Shown here piece after piece: positions 5,819 through 9,862 of a stretch of 9,862 bases of DNA; the first letter of the stretch is position 1; each line of letters starts with the position of its first letter. The position numbers were made by a program, and so were the translations under genes. The notes under the pieces are model-generated. The model was not told the origin of the DNA. It ran no database searches and saw only the letters and a program-made list of their open reading frames with translations. The stretch is taken from positions 1 through 9,862 of the forward strand of contig QHXH01000245.1 of NCBI GenBank assembly GCA_003222855.1, given 5' to 3'. This stretch comes from Acidobacteriota bacterium (GTDB lineage Bacteria; Acidobacteriota; Blastocatellia; Pyrinomonadales; Pyrinomonadaceae).

Positions 5819-7057
5819 ATGTCTTTTCGGGCGTACAAAAATATCGACTCGCGAGCCAGTGCCCGGCGCGCGACCGATTCGGGCCCGAACGGACCGAGTG
5901 CTATGAAACGAATTCTTTCCTTCGCTTTGCTGGTGATCATTCCCGGGATCGTCTCAGCACAAACCCGAACAAAAGAGCGCCAGTCACCCGAGGAACCCGG
6001 CCGTTCCGAATCGCCAGCGCAGCGCGATCGAGTCGTGGGACCGAAAGCCTCAAATCATGCAGACAGTCAGAAATTCCAACTTCTGCAAACGACTGATGCG
6101 CCCTCCACAGCACAGAAAGACCTGCAGAGCTCGCAGCCCGCGTGGGGCAATACTTCGGTCTTAGTTCGGCCGCAACGGACAACTTCCGGGACTGCGTCGG
6201 AAAAAGCCGCCATCGCCGGCGAAGCGAAGACGCCGCGGAAGCTCGTTCAGCCGACGATGCTGGTGGCCGATATGGCTGCACCAGCCGCAAATCCAGGTGT
6301 CGCCGGTTCACCGCGCCCGGCTCCGGCGACGATGACTTATAAAGTCGGTGTGGGTGACGTACTCGACATTCGTTTGTCGAACACGCCGGTCCGTGAATCG
6401 ACGCTGTTTACTGTCTTAAGAAATGGCACGATCGAGTACCCGCTTCTCAATGGTCCTGTTTCTGTTGAAGGATTGACGCCTGATGAAATCGGTAGATTGT
6501 TAACGGCGCAAATCAAAGTAATCAGGACTCCGAGAGTAAATGTCAGTGTGCGTGATTATCAGAGTCACGCGATCGTAATCACCGGCCTCGTCGATAGTCC
6601 CGGCAGGAAAGCTCTAAGGCGTGAAGCGATGCCGGTGTATGCGCTGCTGGCTGAAGCCTCGTTGCGTCCCGAAGCAACCACCTTGACGATCGTCCACAAC
6701 GGCAAAGAAGGTCCGGTCCTGGCTTTAAAAGATGATCAGGCGATGGCCACTCTGGTATTCGCCGGTGACACAGTTAAGATTAGTGGTATCGACACTGCGA
6801 CAAGGCAGTACGTTTATGTTGGCGGCGATCTTGCTTCTCCGGGCGAAAAATCGTTTCGCCAGGGAATGACTCTGACACAGGCGTTGTTGTCGGCCGGTGC
6901 AGCTTCGGCGACGGTAAAGACAGTTAAAGTTGCGCGTCGAAACAGTCATGGTTTTCTGTCGACCAGCGAATATAATTTGCGCTTGATCGAACAAGGCAAG
7001 ATACCGGATCCGTTGATCGAAGCCGGCGACCGGATTGAAGTCATTAGCGGAATGTAA
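5819..7057 (+). CDS. Secreted polysaccharide biosynthesis/export protein (Poly_export + SLBB domains)
   Basis: The product is a Wza/GumB-like exported protein, probably a periplasmic or outer-membrane part of a polysaccharide secretion channel. A signal peptide MKRILSFALLVIIPGIVSAQ begins at residue 29 (ATG 5903), with a likely cut after VSA. A low-complexity Ser/Thr/Pro/Ala linker runs to about 170. The Poly_export domain begins at TYKVGVGDVLDIRLSN (about 173) and runs to about 250. An SLBB-like unit starts near VITGLVDSPGRKAL (about 252), and a second one is YVYVGGDLASPGEKSFRQGMTL (about 332-405), ending in GDRIEVISGM. I used ATG 5819 because GGGAGG lies 4 nt before it. ATG 5903 gives a normal signal-peptide N-terminus but has a weaker ribosome site, and may be the true start. 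No lipobox Cys is seen. No glycosyltransferase or Wzc partner is in the window. A terminator follows. Confidence 0.9.
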   Translation: MSFRAYKNIDSRASARRATDSGPNGPSAMKRILSFALLVIIPGIVSAQTRTKERQSPEEPGRSESPAQRDRVVGPKASNHADSQKFQLLQTTDAPSTAQKDLQSSQPAWGNTSVLVRPQRTTSGTASEKAAIAGEAKTPRKLVQPTMLVADMAAPAANPGVAGSPRPAPATMTYKVGVGDVLDIRLSNTPVRESTLFTVLRNGTIEYPLLNGPVSVEGLTPDEIGRLLTAQIKVIRTPRVNVSVRDYQSHAIVITGLVDSPGRKALRREAMPVYALLAEASLRPEATTLTIVHNGKEGPVLALKDDQAMATLVFAGDTVKISGIDTATRQYVYVGGDLASPGEKSFRQGMTLTQALLSAGAASATVKTVKVARRNSHGFLSTSEYNLRLIEQGKIPDPLIEAGDRIEVISGM

Positions 7058-7088
7058 GAATGACCTGATCCAATCTGTGATTCTCTTG

Positions 7089-7113
7089 AAGGGCGGCCGC
7101 ACCGCCCTTTTTT
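7089..7113 (+). terminator. Rho-independent terminator after the SLBB gene
   Basis: AAGGGCGG pairs with CCGCCCTT (8 pairs) around the loop CCGCA, with a six-T run at 7108-7113. It is 31 nt after the stop of the export gene and separates it from the next transcript. Confidence 0.9.
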
Positions 7114-7134
7114 ATGTCCACAACTCGTCTGCGG

Positions 7135-7162
7135 TTGACAGGATCGATGCACGCGGTAAACT
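7135..7162 (+). promoter_or_regulatory. Candidate sigma-70 promoter for the 7179-8326 gene pair
   Basis: TTGACA (7135-7140) is a perfect -35. After 16 nt comes TAAACT (7157-7162), a 4 of 6 match to the -10 consensus. The expected start near 7169 would leave a leader of only about 10 nt, overlapping the GGAGA ribosome site. It directly follows a terminator, which supports a new transcription unit. Confidence 0.5.
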
Positions 7163-7178
7163 TCGGAGACCGTTTCGC

Positions 7179-7616
7179 ATGGACAATAAATCGCGCGCGC
7201 GCCTGATTCATCTTCTAATCTCAAAATCGATGGCCGAAGCCCTGGTGATTACGGCGGTCGCCGTCGGCTTCTATTTCGCAACGACTAATCCCAACCTGCG
7301 CGGCGTTTTGGACCAGGCTGACAATACGTCCATTACGGGATGGGCGGTTGATGAAGCTAGCCCTTCGGCGCGTGTTGAGGTCCAATTGTTTATTGACGAC
7401 ACATTTGCGGGCGACTCGACCGCTAATCAGTATCGCCCCGACGTACATCAAGCGAAGCGGGCGCCGGATGACTGGCACGGTTTCGCGTTTCCGACGCCGC
7501 AACTGTCATCGGGGGATCATCAGGCGCGAGTCTATGCGGTGCACACGAATGGTGGGGGCTCACGTCGCACACTACAGCTAATCGGAAAACCATATCGCTT
7601 TCGCATCGGCCAGTGA
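7179..7616 (+). CDS. Small membrane-anchored protein with an Ig-like 'GWAVD' domain
   Basis: This is a 145-aa protein of unknown function. One membrane segment lies at about residues 19-36 (AEALVITAVAVGFYFATT), so the rest is probably outside the cytoplasm. Residues about 42-141 resemble a beta-sandwich domain found in some surface and glycosyltransferase-associated proteins: GVLDQ, ISGWAVD-like ITGWAVD, VEVQLFIDD, YRPDV, GFAF, GDHQARVYAVH and a final GKPYRF. This domain match is from memory of the pattern, not a search. ATG 7179 was chosen because GGAGA at 7165-7169 lies 9 nt upstream and just behind a promoter; the frame stays open upstream to 7035 without such signals. The stop overlaps the next gene's start (TGATG at 7614-7618), indicating translational coupling and a likely shared role. 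Confidence 0.8.
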   Translation: MDNKSRARLIHLLISKSMAEALVITAVAVGFYFATTNPNLRGVLDQADNTSITGWAVDEASPSARVEVQLFIDDTFAGDSTANQYRPDVHQAKRAPDDWHGFAFPTPQLSSGDHQARVYAVHTNGGGSRRTLQLIGKPYRFRIGQ

Positions 7617-8326
7617 TGACCACGGAATCTCAAGCACAGCCCGCGCGCTCAACAAATTCTGAACCGAGTGTTCCCAGCGACCGCGCGCTGGCTGGCTGGG
7701 AAATTGTCTCGCTGGGGTCCTCGGCGCTGATCGCTGAGTGGATTCTTTCCGCAGCCGCCGGCCGCACCAGGCTAATCGTCGCCATTCCTCTCGCGTTCGC
7801 TTTTGTGCTGGTCATCACTTCGCACGTCTTGCGAAAAGAAAGCCTGCGCGACCTGGGATTTCGATTCGACAACTCTCTTCGAGCGGCGAAACTTCTCATG
7901 CTGCCCATGATTGTGATTGCGGTGTTGTGCATCGGCCTGGGCCTAATCTTCGGGACGAGGCCCGACCTTTTACGCTGGCATCCGGAACGCCCTATTGCTG
8001 GTCAGCTGGCGCTCGGTTTTGCGTGGGGCTTCGTGCAACAGTATGTGCTACAGAGTTTCGTCAACCGCCGCGCGCAGATTGTTTGGCAGAAGGGTGTGCG
8101 CAGTGTAGTGCTCACCGCCTTTGTTTTCTCATTCCTCCATTTTCCGAATCCGTGGTTGATGCTGGTGACCTTCATCGGCGGACTTGTCTGGGCCTTCGTG
8201 TATCAACGGGCGCCGAATCTGTTCGCCCTGGCCATATCGCATTCGCTAATGACGTGGGTTATCGTCTCTACGCTCCCAATGTCAGCTTTGAATCATCTGC
8301 GGATCGGGTTTAAGTACTTCGCTTGA
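7616..8326 (+). CDS. CPBP-family (Abi/PF02517) membrane protein with altered motif 1
   Basis: This is a 236-aa polytopic membrane protein with several hydrophobic segments (about 29-47, 52-71, 93-112, 130-147, 163-178, 180-196, 202-221). CPBP proteins are glutamic-type intramembrane proteases related to Rce1 and many are of unknown function. Motif 2, FSFLH with His175, and motif 3, ISHSLMT with His209, are present. Motif 1, normally EExxxR, reads QQYVLQ at 141-146, so both glutamates and the arginine are glutamine. If glutamate is the catalytic base, the protein may be proteolytically inactive or a divergent subfamily. ATG 7616 overlaps the stop of the preceding gene; GTG 7613 is an alternative. 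No toxin, bacteriocin or exosortase partner is visible. Confidence 0.85.
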   Translation: MTTESQAQPARSTNSEPSVPSDRALAGWEIVSLGSSALIAEWILSAAAGRTRLIVAIPLAFAFVLVITSHVLRKESLRDLGFRFDNSLRAAKLLMLPMIVIAVLCIGLGLIFGTRPDLLRWHPERPIAGQLALGFAWGFVQQYVLQSFVNRRAQIVWQKGVRSVVLTAFVFSFLHFPNPWLMLVTFIGGLVWAFVYQRAPNLFALAISHSLMTWVIVSTLPMSALNHLRIGFKYFA

Positions 8327-8413
8327 TATAATCGACCGCCGAGATCGCTCGAAAACCCGCCATTTCAATGGATTTTGCACTGCAAGTTTCTGGCTGTACC
8401 GTTTGAACACTCA

Positions 8414-8422
8414 TGTTATAAT
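8414..8422 (+). promoter_or_regulatory. Extended -10 promoter of rnpB
   Basis: TGTTATAAT is a perfect extended -10 (TG-n-TATAAT, hexamer at 8417-8422). No good -35 is seen, as is usual for extended -10 promoters. Transcription would start near 8429, about 9 nt before the first P1 base. A second TGATATAAT at 8324-8332, overlapping the CPBP stop codon, could be an additional upstream promoter. Confidence 0.65.
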
Positions 8423-8469
8423 CACGCCGTCTTGCAAGAGAGCAAGTCGGGTGATCGCTGCTTCGCAGT

Positions 8470-8510
8470 TTTAGATTTCAGATTTCAAATCTCAGATTTG
8501 AAACCAGGAT
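8470..8510 (+). repeat. rnpB insert 1, in the P3 position
   Basis: This AT-rich stretch lies between CTTC and GAAG, which close P3. Its core is a perfect inverted repeat, TTTCAAATCT (8483-8492) and AGATTTGAAA (8494-8503), separated by a single C. It shares the CAGATTT/AAATCT vocabulary of the four other inserts and not the GC-rich composition of the ribozyme core. Confidence 0.85.
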
Positions 8511-8580
8511 TGAAGGCTCGAAGGAGAGGAAAGTCCGAACACCAGAGGGCAGCGAGCCCGCTAACGGCGGGGCGTCCGAG

Positions 8581-8630
8581 TGAATTCAGATCTCAAATTT
8601 CAATTGAAATTTCAGATGAAGAGAGATTCG
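8581..8630 (+). repeat. rnpB insert 2, in the P9 position
   Basis: It lies between P8 and the ACGACAAGTGCAACAG core block, where E. coli has the small P9 hairpin. Its centre is a perfect 18-nt palindrome, AAATTTCAATTGAAATTT (8595-8612). Flanks carry CAGATCTC and CAGATGAAG, and CCGA...TCGG can close the helix. Confidence 0.85.
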
Positions 8631-8673
8631 GGCGACGACAAGTGCAACAGAAAACAGACCAGCCGGTGCGGCT

Positions 8674-8696
8674 CAGATTTTGAGATCTCAAATCTG
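8674..8696 (+). repeat. rnpB insert 3, in the P12 position
   Basis: CAGA and TCTG enclose the perfect 14-nt palindrome TTTGAGATCTCAAA with one unpaired T. The helix replaces the GC-rich P12 of E. coli RNase P RNA. Confidence 0.85.
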
Positions 8697-8740
8697 AAAC
8701 ACAGGTGATGGGTGAAACGGTGCGGCCCGCAAGGGCTAAT

Positions 8741-8778
8741 CTCAGATCTGAGATCTCAAATTTCAGATCTGATTTGAG
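8741..8778 (+). repeat. rnpB insert 4, in the P13 loop
   Basis: It is located between GGTGCGG and TAAGAGCGCACC, the P13 stem, directly after a GCCC-GCAA-GGGC mini-hairpin. It starts with the perfect palindrome CTCAGATCTGAG. Alternatively its two ends pair (CTCAGATC with GATTTGAG, then GA with TC after a mismatch), so more than one fold is possible. Confidence 0.85.
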
Positions 8779-8937
8779 TAAGAGCGCACCGGCGCGCGTG
8801 GTGACATGCGCGGCCAGGCAAACTCCTCGCGGTGCAAGACCAAATAGGGAGGCGTTAACAGGGCTGCCCGCCCGAAGCCTCCGGGTAGGTCGCTTGATCC
8901 AATCGGCAACGGTTGGGCTAGAGGAATGATCGCCGCT

Positions 8938-8989
8938 CCGATTTTCAAATCTCCGATCTCAAATCTGAGATTGGAAATTTGAAGATCGG
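8938..8989 (+). repeat. rnpB insert 5, a long P19-position helix
   Basis: Bases 8938-8961 pair with 8966-8989 around the loop AATC: 24 positions with one C-A mismatch (8951 with 8976) and two G-U pairs. Two more pairs (8936-8937 with 8990-8991) extend it. It sits between the 3' strand of P2 and the conserved P4 strand, where P19 occurs in many bacteria but E. coli has only a short single strand. Confidence 0.9.
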
Positions 8990-9139
8990 GGAACAGAATT
9001 CGGCTTACAGGCTTGCTCTCAATTTGCAAGGCATCAGGTCCTCGAAAAGTGCTCTTCGAAATATACGTCCTGTCGCGCGCTGACCATGCGCGTCTTGTTC
9101 GCCAGCGCCTGAATTGTTACTGACAAGGAGACCCGAACA

Positions 9140-9421
9140 ATGGCCAACCGCAAAGGAGTGTTCATCGGAGCTTACGTTCCCAATGAATTGAAAGAGTCTC
9201 TCCGCCGGCGCGCGGCCGCCGAACACCGGACTCTTTCGCAGGAGATCACGCGCATTCTTACGGAGGCGATCCATGGCAGGAACCTGCCGGCCGGGAGCAT
9301 TGATCGCCGCACGCCGAATTCGGCGACCAGAAGACGCGCCACCGATCCTTTTCCGCGAAGACGCCGAGACGATTTGCCGTATGCACCCACCGAAGCCAAA
9401 CGTGATGACGACAGATCGTAA
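9140..9421 (+). CDS. Small ribbon-helix-helix (Arc/CopG-like) DNA-binding protein
   Basis: This is a 93-aa cytosolic protein. Residues 6-14 (GVFIGAYVP) form the expected beta strand. NELKESLRRRAAAEHR (15-30) is helix 1 and TLSQEITRILTEAI (31-44) is helix 2, the pattern of the RHH fold used by CopG, Arc and many antitoxins to bind DNA as dimers. The C-terminal half is Arg/Pro/Asp-rich and probably disordered. AAGGAG at 9125-9130 lies 9 nt before the ATG, an ideal ribosome site. No toxin gene follows, so an antitoxin role is not supported; a stand-alone regulator is more likely. It lies 119 nt after rnpB. Confidence 0.8.
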   Translation: MANRKGVFIGAYVPNELKESLRRRAAAEHRTLSQEITRILTEAIHGRNLPAGSIDRRTPNSATRRRATDPFPRRRRDDLPYAPTEAKRDDDRS

Positions 9422-9451
9422 GAACGCGCTTCTTTTGCAGCAGACGGTACG

Positions 9452-9727
9452 TTGAAATACCTCGTAGTTATAGCGCTCCTTGCCTTGCTGCTGGTTCTGC
9501 TCTACCGCAGGCTTCGCCCTTATCTCAAAACCATTCGTAACTTCATCAACACCGTTCGCCAGTTTCAAGCCGAAGCTGCCGGACCAAAGCGTCAGGGTGA
9601 GACTGAAAAACTTGTTTGCTGTGCAACGTGCGGGGTCTGGATTCCAATCACCCGCGCGCTCGCTTCCCGGTCAGGAGAAACGTTGTTCTGTTCGGCAGAA
9701 TGCTTGAGTGGGAAAAACCGCGTGTAG
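9452..9727 (+). CDS. PP0621-like small membrane protein with zinc-ribbon cysteines
   Basis: This is a 91-aa protein of unknown function resembling the PP0621 family. An N-terminal membrane helix (KYLVVIALLALLLVLLYRR, 2-20) is followed by a polar linker and a C-terminal cysteine module, CATCGVWIP (C57, C60) and FCSAEC (C80, C84). The pattern suggests bound zinc. The only start in the open stretch is TTG 9452, because an in-frame stop (the TAA ending the preceding RHH gene) lies 30 nt upstream; no Shine-Dalgarno is visible. The two genes share a frame and are probably co-transcribed, possibly coupled by reinitiation. Confidence 0.75.
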   Translation: MKYLVVIALLALLLVLLYRRLRPYLKTIRNFINTVRQFQAEAAGPKRQGETEKLVCCATCGVWIPITRALASRSGETLFCSAECLSGKNRV

Positions 9728-9738
9728 GCCGGCGCTTC

Positions 9739-9862
9739 CTAACTTCCCTTTGCGGCTTCCTGAGGAAGCAGATTGCCGGATTCGTGAATCGCTTTGGCCG
9801 TATTCGTGAAATACAGGATCACCGTTCCAACCACGAAGAAGATTATCAACGACAGCAGCGCG
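9739..9862 (-). CDS. C-terminal end of a membrane protein (start outside window)
   Basis: The minus strand is open from 9861 and ends at a TAG whose complement is 9739-9741, giving 40 residues. It reads ALLSLIIFFVVGTVILYFTN, a hydrophobic helix, then TAKAIHESGNLLPQEAAKGS, a polar tail. A last transmembrane helix of a transporter with a cytoplasmic tail is plausible (an MFS/Atg22-like end is one guess), but 40 residues cannot decide the family. It converges with the PP0621-like gene, with 11 nt between the stops. A GCTTCC-TGA-GGAAGC hairpin (9755-9769) lies inside its tail but has no T run. Confidence 0.6.
   Translation of the reverse strand, partial: ALLSLIIFFVVGTVILYFTNTAKAIHESGNLLPQEAAKGS

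Larger units (their letters stand above)
8438..9020 (+). ncRNA. rnpB: RNase P RNA (bacterial type A) enlarged by five palindromic inserts
   Basis: This is the catalytic RNA of RNase P, which trims 5' leaders of pre-tRNAs with the RnpA protein. P1 pairs GAGAGCAAG (8438-8446) with CTTGCTCTC (9012-9020). P2 pairs GGTGATC (8450-8456) with GATCGCC (8928-8934). The P4 strands lie in GAGGAAAGTCCG (8526-8537) and ACAGAATTCGGCTTACAG (8993-9010). Other core blocks are P8 CCCGC/GCGGG (8557-8571), AGTGCAACAGAAA (8641-8653), AAGAGCGCACC (8780-8790), GCAAGACCAAATAGGG (8834-8849) and P15 GGAGGC/GCCTCC (8848-8882). L15 GGGTAGG (8883-8889) holds the GGU that pairs with tRNA CCA. P18 has a GCAA tetraloop (8899-8916). 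The length of about 583 nt greatly exceeds the usual 350-400. The excess is AT-rich self-complementary sequence at P3, P9, P12, P13 and the P19 position. No convincing T-tract terminator follows; the exact 3' end is inferred from P1. Confidence 0.97.

Noticed and set aside
8375..8929. Open frames of 102 and 74 codons across the RNase P RNA region
   Set aside because: They overlap the clearly recognisable rnpB core, consist of low-complexity residues from the AT-rich inserts, and lack ribosome sites.
8470..8989. AT-rich repeats as a CRISPR array
   Set aside because: The repeats differ in length and sequence, spacing is irregular, the 'spacers' are conserved RNase P RNA core blocks, and no cas gene is present.
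9042..9062. TCGAA...TTCGA hairpin as the rnpB terminator
   Set aside because: The stem is only about five pairs and is followed by AATATAC rather than a T run; the rnpB 3' end was set by P1 instead.
9140..9421. RHH protein as the antitoxin of a toxin-antitoxin pair
   Set aside because: The next gene is a membrane protein with a zinc-ribbon module and resembles no known toxin family.
9005..9568. A 187-codon minus-strand open frame opposite the RHH and PP0621-like genes
   Set aside because: The plus-strand genes have a proper ribosome site and recognisable folds; the minus frame shows no domain.
9755..9769. GCTTCC-TGA-GGAAGC hairpin as a bidirectional terminator
   Set aside because: No T run follows on either strand, and it lies inside the minus-strand coding tail, so a terminator call is weak.

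Overview
The window looks like a chromosomal segment of a Gram-negative bacterium. The most plausible source is a member of Acidobacteriota (Blastocatellia/Pyrinomonadaceae-like), but that is inference from gene content, moderate GC and the style of the intergenic repeats; nothing here proves it. The Gram-negative assignment rests on an LptB-type ATPase, a secreted polysaccharide-export (Poly_export/SLBB) protein and an rpoN-hpf-rapZ-EIIA cluster. Nearly everything is on the + strand.

Layout. Positions 1-1048 hold the end of trpC and a complete trpF (tryptophan synthesis). Positions 1066-5698 hold a cluster of the widespread 'rpoN operon' kind: lptB (LPS-transport ATPase), rpoN (sigma-54), hpf (long ribosome hibernation factor), rapZ and a mannose-type PTS EIIA. 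Positions 5819-7057 encode a secreted SLBB polysaccharide-export protein with its own terminator. Positions 7179-8326 hold two overlapping membrane-protein genes: a small anchored Ig-like protein and a CPBP-family protein. Positions 8438-9020 are the RNase P RNA gene (rnpB). It is followed by a small ribbon-helix-helix protein, a PP0621-like zinc-ribbon membrane protein and, convergently on the minus strand, the last 40 codons of a membrane protein.

The most striking object is rnpB. Its conserved core is intact: P1, P2, the P4 strands, P18 with a GCAA tetraloop and the L15 GGU. It is swollen to about 583 nt because five peripheral positions (P3, P9, P12, the P13 loop and a P19-position helix) each carry an AT-rich self-complementary insert built from the same words (CAGATTT, AAATCT, GAGATCTC). 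The P19-position insert forms a 24-pair helix with one mismatch. This looks like a repeat family that colonised the tolerant helix tips of one essential ribozyme.

Several conserved protein motifs are broken or altered. lptB lacks about 18-19 codons between Walker B and the H-loop and is out of frame. rpoN stops inside the RpoN box, while a +1 frame continues with RpoN-like residues to a stop overlapping the hpf start. RapZ has Met for the Walker A Lys. The CPBP protein has QQxxxQ where the family has EExxxR. The first two may be sequence or assembly errors and should be checked on reads before any biology is inferred. Two copies of a GTGGCAC...GTGCCAC palindromic repeat (REP/MITE-like) sit after lptB and after hpf.
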